64,000 nt of DNA from Pantoea vagans (GCF_004792415.1 NZ_CP038855.1:62001-126000), one strand, 5' to 3'. Numbered from the stretch's first letter, positions 37,065-46,195 are shown. A program made the numbers and translations. The notes: generated from the sequence alone by a model not told the origin.

Positions 37065-39118
37065 GATGCCTCCCCCGTGACGCGAGCGATCAGCAAATTG
37101 CCGCTATCATCGGTGCGTGCCGACCAGCCAGGTAAGATCAGCGTGGTGGTGTCGTCTTGTTCGATTACCGCCGGGCCGTGAATCTGGCTCTGTCTGCCGA
37201 TGTTGAGACGCTGCCAGATAGGCGCATTCATCCAGGCGCCTCGCAGATACAATGGGCGCGAAAGTGGCTCGTTAATCTCAGCGCCTGCCTGAAACGGTTT
37301 GTCCGATTGACGCGGCAATGCGGCATTCAGCGACAGGCGCAGCGTGGTGAGTTCTGTAATCGCGTCGGGCGTGTTGAAGCCATAACGCTGCTGATGCAGC
37401 TGCTGAAATCGTTCCAGCAACTGCGGATGCGTGATGCTTTCCGGGCTGCCAAGGCTAACGCTGAGTTCGTACGCCTGTCCGGCATAGCGCATATCCGCTT
37501 CCACCCGATATCGGGCGCGCTCGCTAAGGCGGCTGGCCTGTTCGGCAAACCAGGTTTGCGCCAGCTGATGCAGCTCCGCAACGGTGGCGGCGATTTTGCC
37601 GTAGCTTTCCGTCGTGACATTAAGCCGCAGGCTACGTACAAAGTCGCGGCGGATATCGGCGCTTATCGCACCCTCAGCGCAGAACGTGCCGGGACGTAGC
37701 GGCACCAGAATACGATTGATGCCCGCCTCTTCGGCGAAGAAATTAGCGTGCGTAGGGCCCGCGCCGCCAAACGGAATCAACGTTAAGGGATCGGTGGTCA
37801 AACCGCGCTGCGCCAGCGCTTTGTTCAGTTCGGTCGCCATCTGCGCGGTCGCCACCGCGATAGCGCCGCTCGCCACCTGTTCAGCATCAAAACCTGACGT
37901 TTCGCCTAGTTTGCTGAGTGCGCGATGTGCGGCGGCATGATCCAGCGTGATGGTGCCCGCCAGCGCCGCGTCGGCAGATAAGATGCCGCTAACCAGATAG
38001 CAATCGGTAAGCGTGGGTTGCGTACCGCCGCGCTGATAGGCAACCGGGCCCGGATCCGCGCCCGCGCTTTCGGGGCCTACCTTGAGAATGCCGAAATCAT
38101 CGACATGTACGATGGAACCGCCGCCAGCACCAATCGCTGAGACGCCCACCACCGGCAAAATCAGCGGCAGGCCGCCAATTTCGGTGCGGTTAACGCGTTC
38201 GATTTCACCCTGCTCCGACAGCGAGATGTCGCTGCTGGTGCCGCCCATATCAAAAGAGACAAAGCCTGTACCCGACGCCAGATGCGCCGCCGCAATCACG
38301 CCGGATGCCGGGCCGGAGAGCAGCGTGTCTACCGGACGCTGATGCGCGGCGTCCAGCGGTAGCACGCCGCCATTGGAAGCGGTGATGAGTAAGGGCACGT
38401 CAATCGCCTGCTGCGCCAGTAAATCGCTCAGCCGGTTAAAATAGCGTTGCATCAGCGGCTGAATATAGGCATTTAACCCGGCCACCAGCGTGCGTTCATA
38501 TTCACGAATCTCCGGCCACAGTTGCGCCGAAGAGAGCACCGGCACATCCCCCAGCTTTGTGGCCAGCGCGTTCGCCAGTTCTGCTTCACGCGATGGATTG
38601 GCATAACCGTTAATGGTCAACAGCGCCACCGCGCTGACGTTAAGTTGCAAAATTCCGGGCGCCAGCTTTTCCAGCTCAGCATCGGTTGGCCACTGCGTCA
38701 CTTCACCGGCGGGACTAAAACGCGCCGGGATCTCCAGCACGCGCTGACGCGGTAAAAAAGGCGGCTCGCGGTCGGCATGAAAATCAAAGGAGGACGGCAT
38801 TCGTGCCCGCGCGATCTCCAGCACATCGCGGAAACCGCGACTAATCACCAGCGCAATGTCAGCGCCACGCCGCTGGATAATGGCGTTGAGGCCCAGTGTG
38901 GTGCCGTGCAGCACCAGTGACAGCGCGCTGGCGGGCAAACCGCTCTTTAGCAGCACGGCGCGCAGGCCGTCACTCACCGCCAGAGCGGGATCGGCGGGCG
39001 TGCTGGGCTGTTTATGGAAAAACCGTTGCTGGCGTTGCGGATCAAATAAAACAAAATCGGTAAAAGTGCCTCCGACATCCACGCCGACTGTCGCTCCGGC
39101 TGCGGGACTGTTATCCAC
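37061..39118 (-). CDS. Hydantoinase/oxoprolinase subunit A (HyuA)
   Basis: Protein of 685 residues starting at GTG 39118 with AGGAG upstream. It shows the ASKHA-type ATP site (TVGVDVGGTFTDFVLF), LVLHGTTLGLNAIIQRRGAD, TASNGGVLPLDA, FVSFDMGGTSSDISL and IPFGGAGPTHANFFAEEAGI. It is the ATP-binding subunit partner of HyuB and the first gene of a six-gene reverse operon (hyuA, hyuB, binding protein, ATPase, two permeases). Confidence 0.92.
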   Translation of the reverse strand: MDNSPAAGATVGVDVGGTFTDFVLFDPQRQQRFFHKQPSTPADPALAVSDGLRAVLLKSGLPASALSLVLHGTTLGLNAIIQRRGADIALVISRGFRDVLEIARARMPSSFDFHADREPPFLPRQRVLEIPARFSPAGEVTQWPTDAELEKLAPGILQLNVSAVALLTINGYANPSREAELANALATKLGDVPVLSSAQLWPEIREYERTLVAGLNAYIQPLMQRYFNRLSDLLAQQAIDVPLLITASNGGVLPLDAAHQRPVDTLLSGPASGVIAAAHLASGTGFVSFDMGGTSSDISLSEQGEIERVNRTEIGGLPLILPVVGVSAIGAGGGSIVHVDDFGILKVGPESAGADPGPVAYQRGGTQPTLTDCYLVSGILSADAALAGTITLDHAAAHRALSKLGETSGFDAEQVASGAIAVATAQMATELNKALAQRGLTTDPLTLIPFGGAGPTHANFFAEEAGINRILVPLRPGTFCAEGAISADIRRDFVRSLRLNVTTESYGKIAATVAELHQLAQTWFAEQASRLSERARYRVEADMRYAGQAYELSVSLGSPESITHPQLLERFQQLHQQRYGFNTPDAITELTTLRLSLNAALPRQSDKPFQAGAEINEPLSRPLYLRGAWMNAPIWQRLNIGRQSQIHGPAVIEQDDTTTLILPGWSARTDDSGNLLIARVTGEAS

Positions 39119-39143
39119 CTTGATTCTCCTGCATTTACGGGTG

Positions 39144-39280
39144 ACTTAGCGTTGTATGGCGTTAATCTCCGTTGCTTTGCCAGGCAATACGAGCAACAAA
39201 AATGACTAAGCATTGCTGGAATGCGCATAGAGTGGCGCTTAGCCGTCTGGTAGCAATGGTTCGCGCAAATGCGTCTAAGC
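39144..39280. promoter_or_regulatory. Repeated GCTTAG motifs between hyuA and M20 gene
   Basis: The 211-bp divergent intergenic region contains GCTTAG on the forward strand at 39237-39242, its reverse complement CTAAGC at 39206-39211 and 39275-39280, and ACTTAG at 39144-39149. They could be half-sites for a regulator of both directions. No regulator gene is adjacent. GCTTAGC also occurs twice at 44267-44295. Confidence 0.35.
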
Positions 39281-39329
39281 CCGCGCGGTGAAATGTTTTA
39301 TGGTGTGCGTAAATTGAAGGAGAACGCTT

Positions 39330-40805
39330 ATGCCCGCGTCGTTATCACATCAGGAAAGCGCGCTGTTAACGCAGGTCCGGCAATGGATCGCGGATCATCG
39401 CGCCGCATTCATCAGTGATCTGGCTCAATGGATTGCCATTCCCAGCATCAGCCGTGCCGATCGTGCTGCGCATGGCGCGCCCTTTGGCCCCGAGTGCGCA
39501 CAAATTTTGCGGCAGGTTTTGGAGCAGGCAGAGCAGGCCGGTTTCAAAACCGAACAGCATCAGGGCTATGCCGGTTCGGTGATTTATGGCGAGCACGCGC
39601 GCGACATCGGGCTAATCAACCATCTTGATGTGGTGCCGGCGGGCGATAACTGGACCTTTCCGCCCTTTGCGCTGACGCAGCACGGTGATTTTGTTATTGG
39701 TCGCGGCGTGGCGGATAACAAAGGGCCCGGCGTGCTCAATTTCTATCTGTTAAAGCTGATTCGCGAACTGGATATTCCGCTGCATCACAATCTGCGCATC
39801 GTTTATGGCCTGGCGGAAGAGACCAACATGGCCGATATGGCGTGGTTTGCGGAGCACGGTCCGGTGCCCGGGTATTCGATTGTCACCGACGGCCTGTTCC
39901 CGGTGAACAATGCGCAAAAAGGGCAACTCAGCTTTACTCTCAATGTCGCCGGGGCGGGTGTGCTGGCGAATATTGTTGCCGGATCGGCCAGCAATAGTGT
40001 GCCCGATTTCGCCAGTGTGCGGATTACGCAGGCCGATTCGCCTGCCGTCAGTGAAAAGCTGGCGCAGTTGCAGGGCATCGCCGCGACCGCTGTGTCGATC
40101 AAACCTGAAAAGACGGGGGCTTTTATGCTGGAAGCGCGTGGCAACGGCGGGCATGCTGCCTTCCCCGACGGCACGCTGAATGCTACGCAGGTGCTGCTCG
40201 CGGCACTGATCAAGCTGGAGTTATTGGAGGATCAGGAACGTCAGCTGGCGGAAACACTGGTGCGGCTGTTTGCGTCACCGTATGGCGAAAGCACAGGATT
40301 AAGTCTGGAAGATGCGGAGTCCGGCAAACTGACCCTGAACGCGGGCGTCTGGTACAGTCATGACGCCGATACGCTGAGCATTGATTGTGATATCCGTTAC
40401 CCGGTGTCTTACCGTGGTGAGCAAATCGTCGGCATGCTGCAACAGCAGTTAGCGGCTACCACTATTACGCTCGATCCCGGCTGGCGCGATGTCGCACCGT
40501 TCTTCCTGCCGGCATCGCACCCGGTGATATCGCTGCTGCAGCAAGTGTGGAATGACACGACCGGCAATGACGATCGACCCTATGCGATGGGCGGCGTGAC
40601 CCATTCGAAGAAGCTGCCAAATGCCATTACTTTTGGGCCTGGTTACCGGAAAACGGCAGCAAATACGCCAGATTTTTTACCCGAGGGCCACGGTTTGCCG
40701 CACGGCGCCGACGAGACGATCCACCTGCCATCGCTGCTAGAGGCGTTACCGATATATGTGATCGCATTGATAAGACTGGATAGTTATCTGATAGCACAGG
40801 GATAA
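39330..40805 (+). CDS. M20-family metallopeptidase/amidohydrolase
   Basis: Protein of 491 residues, long for M20 and closer to the PepV-like dipeptidase group. Metal-site motifs: INHLDVVPAGDNW (His and following Asp), IGRGVADNKGP (bridging Asp) and YGLAEETNM (Glu pair). A dimerisation or lid domain occupies about residues 200-370. AAGGAG precedes ATG 39330. It is divergent from the hydantoinase/ABC operon, so it probably cleaves the amide or dipeptide product of that pathway. Confidence 0.88.
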   Translation: MPASLSHQESALLTQVRQWIADHRAAFISDLAQWIAIPSISRADRAAHGAPFGPECAQILRQVLEQAEQAGFKTEQHQGYAGSVIYGEHARDIGLINHLDVVPAGDNWTFPPFALTQHGDFVIGRGVADNKGPGVLNFYLLKLIRELDIPLHHNLRIVYGLAEETNMADMAWFAEHGPVPGYSIVTDGLFPVNNAQKGQLSFTLNVAGAGVLANIVAGSASNSVPDFASVRITQADSPAVSEKLAQLQGIAATAVSIKPEKTGAFMLEARGNGGHAAFPDGTLNATQVLLAALIKLELLEDQERQLAETLVRLFASPYGESTGLSLEDAESGKLTLNAGVWYSHDADTLSIDCDIRYPVSYRGEQIVGMLQQQLAATTITLDPGWRDVAPFFLPASHPVISLLQQVWNDTTGNDDRPYAMGGVTHSKKLPNAITFGPGYRKTAANTPDFLPEGHGLPHGADETIHLPSLLEALPIYVIALIRLDSYLIAQG

Positions 40806-40968
40806 GCTGATTACTTTGATGGCATCGGTGGGATACACCCGGTCGGGAAAAACGCAGTTGACGCAAATCCTCTGCGCGCCAGGCGCCACTGCTAGCATGT
40901 GGCTAAAACGGAATAACGCTGCTTTAGCCTGTCCGGTTTCACCTTTACGTCACTTCCTTCGGCTGACC

Positions 40969-41256
40969 CTACCGCATTCTCTCACTGGCGAGGTTGTAAA
41001 CATCGCTGCGCTCACGTTTACCGACAGCCACTACGGCAATGATCAGGTGATCGTCGATCACCTGATAAACCAGCCGAAAACCGGATGACCGCAGTTTGAT
41101 TTTGTAGCAGTCTTTAATCCCACGTAGTTTTGCCGAGGGGATATGGGGATTCTCACAACATTTCTTCAGCTTTTTAGCAAACTGCTGCTGAAGAGATTTG
41201 TCCAGCTTCTGCCATTCTTTAAAAGCCTCTTCTCTGAATTTGACCGTATAACTCAC
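40969..41256 (-). CDS. RelE/StbE-type mRNA interferase toxin
   Basis: Toxin of 95 residues in the RelE/ParE fold: YTVKFREEAFKEWQKLDKSL, LRGIKDCYKIKLRSSGFRLV, YQVIDDHLIIAVVAVGKRER. It has the basic Lys/Arg residues expected for RelE. It starts at the last codons of the antitoxin (4-bp overlap). The family cleaves ribosome-bound mRNA. Confidence 0.9.
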   Translation of the reverse strand: MSYTVKFREEAFKEWQKLDKSLQQQFAKKLKKCCENPHIPSAKLRGIKDCYKIKLRSSGFRLVYQVIDDHLIIAVVAVGKRERSDVYNLASERMR

Positions 41257-41504
41257 AAAAGCGCATCCAGATCGACATCAAGCAGAGGCTGATTGCTGCG
41301 TTCGTAGACCAGCTTAGTCAGTTCCTGATCGTCAAGGGCATCAAGCATCTGTTCATACAACTCAGCCGGGACGCAATAGAATGCAGGCTGGTTGCGGTTG
41401 AGAATCGCAACGGGATAACCGTCCCCGGCATTGACAGTGGCCATCGGGTTTTTTTTCAGTTCACTGACGCTGGCACTGGTATCGCTTAAAATGATGTGTG
41501 GCAT
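41253..41504 (-). CDS. Phd/YefM-StbD type antitoxin
   Basis: Protein of 83 residues with the Phd/StbD N-terminus (TSASVSELKKNPMATV then YPVAILNRNQPAFYCVP), the DNA-binding domain, and an acidic C-terminal tail (LLDVDLDALL) that should neutralise RelE. A long inverted repeat lies just upstream and is likely to be its operator. Confidence 0.9.
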   Translation of the reverse strand: MPHIILSDTSASVSELKKNPMATVNAGDGYPVAILNRNQPAFYCVPAELYEQMLDALDDQELTKLVYERSNQPLLDVDLDALL

Positions 41505-41511
41505 AGGGCCT

Positions 41512-41570
41512 CCATGACTGCTTAACAGGTCTTTAGAGTATCAGGATGAAGACCTGTTAACCAGTCATGG
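41512..41570. repeat. 22-bp inverted repeat upstream of RelE/Phd module
   Basis: Left arm 41512-41533 and right arm 41549-41570 are reverse complements at 21 of 22 positions (left CCATGACTG then CTTAACAGGTCTT), separated by 15 bp. Each arm also holds an inner dyad around TTAAC. It starts 8 bp upstream of the antitoxin ATG, so an autoregulatory operator is likely; a mobile-element end is an alternative. Confidence 0.75.
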
Positions 41571-41769
41571 CGTACTGACAGAATCCGGTTTATCCAGAAT
41601 GGAAAGCGCCTATTCAGTTAAGAAAAAGCTGTTGAGTATGACTTGCGCGACACCCGGTAGCTTAGCCAGGGTCATGTCATACGATGTAAAGCCCCAAACC
41701 ACAGACAGGCAGTTTTAGTTCTCCTTCTCACCTCCGCCTGAATGTGGCTCATGCGCTATGGCTCACGAT

Positions 41770-42903
41770 TCAGGGTTTCAGAATGACCTTTGTCCAGCCA
41801 TTATCCCGGTCGTCAAAATGCTTATAGCCTTCGGGAGCGTCTGCCAGTGCAAGACGATGCGAGATGATCTGCGACGGATTGGCTCTGCCCTGATGGATAA
41901 GCCTTGCGAGCTGGCGGTTATAGGCCTTCACGTTACACTGGCCGGTCTTCATCGACTGACCTTTAAACCAGAACGTACCAAAATCGAACGGCACTTTGCC
42001 CTCTTTAGCCAGTTCGGTTGCTCCGCCGGGATCCTGAGGAACAAAAACGCCTACCGTACCAATCCCGCCCGTGGCCTTAGTTGATGCAACAAGGCTGTTC
42101 AGCGTAGCGGAGTTATCTTCGTGGCCATGTTTATTGCAACATTGGTAACCCACGCATTCGCAACCGCAATCTGTACCGCGTCCATCGGTGAGTTCGAGGA
42201 TTTTATTGACCGCCTCATCGCCCACGCCATTAATTGCCACAGCGCCAAGCTGTTCGGCTAACGCCAGTCTGTCCGGATGGGTATCGACCACAAATACCTG
42301 TGATGCGCCTTTAATCATGGCCGAGTGCGCAGCCATTAAGCCGACCGGGCCTGCGCCGTAAATGGCAACACTCTCGCCAGGGCGCAAGCCTGCCAGTTCA
42401 GTGGCATGCCAGCCGGTGGGGAAAATGTCGGAAAGTAAAACGTAGTCTTCTTCTTTTTCTACCGCATCCGGCGGCAGTACCAGGCAGTTAAAATCAGCAT
42501 AGGGAACGCGAAGTAGCTCCGCCTGTCCGCCATCCCATTCGCCCATCTCCGCAAAGCCATAGGCGGCACCGGCCGCACCCGGGTTGGCCGTCAGGCAGTA
42601 ACCGGTTAACCCTTTCTCGCAATTTTCACAGAAGCCGCAGCCGACGTTAAAGGGCAGACAGACATAATCACCGACTTTAACGCGCTCTACAGCGCTGCCA
42701 GCCTCAATAACCTGTCCCAGATTCTCATGGCCGAAGATGCGACCCTGCTCGAAGCTGGTTCGCCCTTCGTACATATGTAAGTCAGAACCGCAGATATTGG
42801 TGGTGGTAATACGGACAATGACATCGGTGGGACGAACGATTTTCGGATCCGGAACGTCTTTGACTGAAACGTCAAAAGGTCCGTTATAGACAACTGCTTT
42901 CAT
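41770..42903 (-). CDS. fdhA: Glutathione-independent formaldehyde dehydrogenase (zinc, NAD)
   Basis: Protein of 377 residues. Start ATG 42903 (MKAVVYNGPFDVSV) has AGAGGTG upstream. Catalytic zinc motif CGSDLHMYEG with GHENLGQV, structural zinc cysteines in CGFCENCEKGLTGYC, and a Rossmann motif YGAGPVGLMA. The long insert with DCGCECVGYQCC matches the Pseudomonas-type formaldehyde dismutase/dehydrogenase group. It oxidises formaldehyde to formate with NAD. Formaldehyde could arise from oxidative C-S cleavage by the neighbouring sulfonate enzymes; that link is inferred. The gene symbol follows Pseudomonas usage. Confidence 0.87.
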   Translation of the reverse strand: MKAVVYNGPFDVSVKDVPDPKIVRPTDVIVRITTTNICGSDLHMYEGRTSFEQGRIFGHENLGQVIEAGSAVERVKVGDYVCLPFNVGCGFCENCEKGLTGYCLTANPGAAGAAYGFAEMGEWDGGQAELLRVPYADFNCLVLPPDAVEKEEDYVLLSDIFPTGWHATELAGLRPGESVAIYGAGPVGLMAAHSAMIKGASQVFVVDTHPDRLALAEQLGAVAINGVGDEAVNKILELTDGRGTDCGCECVGYQCCNKHGHEDNSATLNSLVASTKATGGIGTVGVFVPQDPGGATELAKEGKVPFDFGTFWFKGQSMKTGQCNVKAYNRQLARLIHQGRANPSQIISHRLALADAPEGYKHFDDRDNGWTKVILKP

Positions 42904-43262
42904 AGTGTTCACCTCTCTTGCATGATCAGTTTTGAGGGTGGCGACTGCGTGATGCATTGCCGTCACCACCCTCTTCGTGATGCTGCTTTTTCAGTCAAAT
43001 GGCGCGACTGAAGGTGTAAGTGTAGAACAGCTTATGGCGCAGTCTGGAAAAAGAAATATCATGTAACTCTATGAAATGTAACACCGCTTCGCTAAAAATC
43101 CGTTCATCTCGCTCTGCCGTTCTGCTTATCCTCATCCTGCTGTAAAGTTCCGGGCTAATGCTGGAACAGGATTAGCGAGGCCGCCTGTTGCTATTTACCG
43201 GGCGTGATTATCATCAGATGTCAGACGGTGTTTATCCTGATAAACATCCGCCTGATGTTTGC
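42904..43262. other. Intergenic region downstream of sulfonate-binding gene
   Basis: About 360 bp between two reverse-strand genes. Next to the binding-protein stop it holds a perfect 7-bp hairpin, AAACATC/GATGTTT (43242-43260), a candidate weak terminator for that gene. The rest carries the formaldehyde dehydrogenase promoter; no gene is seen. Confidence 0.45.
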
Positions 43263-44210
43263 CTACTTCTTATCCTGCGACCACGTCGCGCTGCGGATAT
43301 CGACTTTCACCGGCAACAGACCAATCCGGGTAAAGGTATCTGCCAGCGCCTGCTGCTGGGTGAAGACTTCTGGCGTCATCCGCTCCGCGCCAAACGGCAT
43401 TCTTGCCAGCGCACGCTGCCAGATCGGCTGCGGCAGGCCGGTTGAGGTGGACATGATTTTTGCGGCCTCTTCCTGATTTTGATTAGCCCACTGACTCAGT
43501 GAACCCAGCTCATCCACTACCTCAGAAGCAATTTGTGGATAGCGCTCCGCGAACTTGCGGCTGGCAAGATAGAAGGTGTAGTGCGGCACCAGCCCTTCGG
43601 CATTTTTAATCAGCCGCGCGTGGGCATTAGTTTCCACTTCAGCGTAGTAGGGATCCCAGATGACCCAGGCATCCACCGCGCCGCGCTGGAAAGCGGCGCG
43701 CGCATCAGCAGGGGGCAGATAGACCGGCGTAATATCTTTATAGGTCAGCCCTGCCTGCTCCAGCGCGGTGACCAGCAGATAGTTAACGTCAGAGCCTTTG
43801 TTCAGCGCCACACGCTTACCTTTGAGATCCGCCACGCTTTTGATCGGGGAGTCAGCGGGCACCACAATCGCTTCGGTTTTAGGGTTAGCTGGCGAGTGTC
43901 CCAGATAAACCAGATCGGCCTGTGCGGCCTGCGCGAACGTCGGTGGCGCGTCGCCGGTAGCGGCCAGATCGATACTGCCGATGTTTAAGCCCTCCAGCAT
44001 CTGCGGTCCGGCCGGGAACTCAATCCAGTGCACCGCAATACCCTGCTTTTTAAATTCCTGATCCAGCGTGCCGCGATACTTCAGCAGCGCAAAGATATTG
44101 GCTTTCTGAAAACCGATGTTCACTGTCTCGGGTTTTTCTGCTGCCTGGGTGTTGAACGCGAAACCCGCCTGGGCGGCAATAATCAAAGCGCTGAGTAAAA
44201 CTTTTTTCAT
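43263..44210 (-). CDS. Aliphatic sulfonate ABC transporter substrate-binding protein (SsuA-like)
   Basis: Protein of 315 residues. Start ATG 44210 (MKKVLLSALIIAAQAGFAF); signal peptide to about NTQAA. SsuA features: VNIGFQK, EFPAGPQMLEGLN, ATGDAPPTFAQAA, LKGKRVALNKGSDVNYLL and DAWVIWDPYYAEVE. It would bind sulfonates in the periplasm. No SsuB/SsuC genes lie next to it, so it either uses another transporter or works as an orphan. It follows the regulator on the same strand by 95 bp. Confidence 0.9.
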   Translation of the reverse strand: MKKVLLSALIIAAQAGFAFNTQAAEKPETVNIGFQKANIFALLKYRGTLDQEFKKQGIAVHWIEFPAGPQMLEGLNIGSIDLAATGDAPPTFAQAAQADLVYLGHSPANPKTEAIVVPADSPIKSVADLKGKRVALNKGSDVNYLLVTALEQAGLTYKDITPVYLPPADARAAFQRGAVDAWVIWDPYYAEVETNAHARLIKNAEGLVPHYTFYLASRKFAERYPQIASEVVDELGSLSQWANQNQEEAAKIMSTSTGLPQPIWQRALARMPFGAERMTPEVFTQQQALADTFTRIGLLPVKVDIRSATWSQDKK

Positions 44211-44266
44211 CTCTCTTTCCTGAGTCTGGTTGTTGTCTGCGCAACATAACAAACGCGGGTTGAAGC

Positions 44267-44295
44267 GCTTAGCGATGAAATGTTCGATGCTTAGC
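44267..44295 (-). promoter_or_regulatory. Tandem GCTTAGC motifs upstream of SsuA-like gene
   Basis: GCTTAGC occurs at 44267-44273 and 44289-44295, 22 bp apart (two helical turns), in the 95-bp gap between the activator gene and the SsuA-like gene. They may be operator half-sites. The same core occurs at 39144-39280. Confidence 0.35.
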
Positions 44296-44305
44296 TAAAA
44301 AAACG

Positions 44306-46195
44306 CTATGGATGCCAGACCGACTCGCGTACGCGAATGGCGCGACTGAATAACCCCAGCGCATAGAAGCGGTCGGCGATAGTCTGCTGTTCCCGGATGA
44401 TGGCCAGGTTCATTCTCTGGGTCTGATGGCTGCGCCGGGCTAAAGCGTGCATCAGTGAGGTGGCAGAGATGCCGAGTTCCGTGGAGAGCAGCCCGGCAGC
44501 TTCAGCACGATGCGCATCAATGTAGCGGCCGGTCTGCTCCAGTGCGCTAAGCAGAACCTGTAACAGATCGCCAGAGTGCGTCGCAAATCCGCGCTCAGCC
44601 AGGTAAAACTGATGGTTATTGACCCGGCCTGTGCCATCCGCAATCACCCTGAACTCTCCGCTGTTCTCCGCATCGCTGAGTAACGGATCCCACATCATCC
44701 AGGCATCCACCGCGTTGAGATCGCTGGGCGTCAGCGGATATTTAGGCGGGGCATAGACAATGCGTACATCATCCAGCGCTAAACCCGCCTCATCCAGAAT
44801 CTGCAACAACAGATAGTGAACGTTGGAGCCGCGATTCACGGCGATGCGTTTGCCCCTGAGATCGCCAATCTGCTTAACCGGGCTGCTGTTCGGCACCAGC
44901 AGCGCCACGCTCTGCGGGGCGGCAGGTTCCCAGGCAACATAGACCATGGGACTGTTGCTGGCCTGGGCAAACAAGGGGGGAACTTCACCGGTGGTCCCGA
45001 AGTCGATCTCCTTATTGCTCAGTGCATGCAGAAGCTGCGGACCCGCAGGAAATTCACTCCACATGACGCGGACACCCTGCCCGGCCAGCTGCTGCTCCAG
45101 CGACTGACGGGCTTTCAGAATGCCAAGGTTGCCAAATTTCTGATAACCAATGCGCAGTTCCCGCTCCCGCTCAGGCTGCTGACCGGGAGCAGCATCGCGC
45201 TGACGCACTGAACCGCGGCGCGGTTTAATCACCCCCAGATGTCCCAGCTGTGTGCGCAATGTATGTCGGCTGATACCCAGCAGCGCGGCCGCCTGTAACT
45301 GATTACCCTGGGTGAGTTCAAGCGCATTTTTTACCAGCGCGGCAATTACCCGGGGATAGAGCGGTGTATCACTTTGCTGCATCTGCTGGCGTAAAAACTG
45401 ATCCAGCGCCTCCTCTCCCTGCGGCAGGTCGCTCCCCGCAAGAGGGCTTAGCCGCAGCTGCTGCGGCGTGACCAGTGAGGTTTTGCTAAGCAGCACGGCG
45501 TTGTGCAGCGTGTTCTCCAGTTCACGGATGTTGCCCGGCCAGCTGTAGTTCATCAACACCGTCATGGCTTCATCACTGAGGCGCAGCTGAGGACGACCAA
45601 GACGGCGCGCATAGATCTGCAGGAAGTGACTGGCCAGCACCGGGATATCTTCGCAGCGCTGGCGCAGCGGCGGCAGTGTGACGCTGGCCACATTCAGCCG
45701 GTAATAGAGGTCTTCCCGGAATCGCCGTTCACGGATAGCCACCGCCAGATCCCGGTTGGTCGCGGCAATGACCCGCACATTCACTTTTACCGGCCTGGAC
45801 GAGCCGACGCGGGTAATTTCACGTTCCTGCAGCACGCGTAGCAGCTTCACCTGCAGCGACGGGCTTAGCTCACCAATCTCATCCAGCAGCAGCGTGCCGC
45901 CCTCTGCCGCCTCAAACCAGCCACGATGCCTGTCCTGTGCGCCGGTAAAGGCACCCTTCTCATGACCAAACAGCTCCGACTCCGCCAGGCTCTCGGTAAG
46001 TGCGCCGCAGTTAACCGCCAGAAAAGGCTGCCGGCTGCGGGCGCTATGGTGATGCAGATAGCGCGCCATCACCTCTTTGCCGGTGCCGGTTTCACCGATG
46101 ATCAGTACCGTCGCATCGGTGGGCGCGAGCTGATCCAGCACGCTTTTAAAGGCGCGCGATGCGGGGTCAATTAACTCAGGGCTGGATATCTGCAT
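44306..46195 (-). CDS. Sigma-54 activator fused to a C-terminal SsuA-like sensor
   Basis: Protein of 629 residues. It begins directly with the AAA+ domain: Walker A GETGTGKE (34-41), GAFTGA (81-86), Walker B TLLLDEIGEL (101-110). The GAFTGA loop binds sigma-54. A Fis-type HTH is at ~296-320 (LQAAALLGISRHTLRTQLGH). From ~345 to 629 it carries an SsuA-like solute-binding domain (RIGYQKFGNLG, EFPAGPQLLHAL, RGKRIAVNRGSNVHYLL, DAWMMWDPLLSDAE) that lacks a signal peptide. This AAA+-HTH-sensor order is unusual. It is divergent from the ssuD operon, which has a sigma-54 promoter and likely enhancer sites. It probably senses a cytoplasmic sulfonate or sulfone directly. Confidence 0.93.
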   Translation of the reverse strand: MQISSPELIDPASRAFKSVLDQLAPTDATVLIIGETGTGKEVMARYLHHHSARSRQPFLAVNCGALTESLAESELFGHEKGAFTGAQDRHRGWFEAAEGGTLLLDEIGELSPSLQVKLLRVLQEREITRVGSSRPVKVNVRVIAATNRDLAVAIRERRFREDLYYRLNVASVTLPPLRQRCEDIPVLASHFLQIYARRLGRPQLRLSDEAMTVLMNYSWPGNIRELENTLHNAVLLSKTSLVTPQQLRLSPLAGSDLPQGEEALDQFLRQQMQQSDTPLYPRVIAALVKNALELTQGNQLQAAALLGISRHTLRTQLGHLGVIKPRRGSVRQRDAAPGQQPERERELRIGYQKFGNLGILKARQSLEQQLAGQGVRVMWSEFPAGPQLLHALSNKEIDFGTTGEVPPLFAQASNSPMVYVAWEPAAPQSVALLVPNSSPVKQIGDLRGKRIAVNRGSNVHYLLLQILDEAGLALDDVRIVYAPPKYPLTPSDLNAVDAWMMWDPLLSDAENSGEFRVIADGTGRVNNHQFYLAERGFATHSGDLLQVLLSALEQTGRYIDAHRAEAAGLLSTELGISATSLMHALARRSHQTQRMNLAIIREQQTIADRFYALGLFSRAIRVRESVWHP

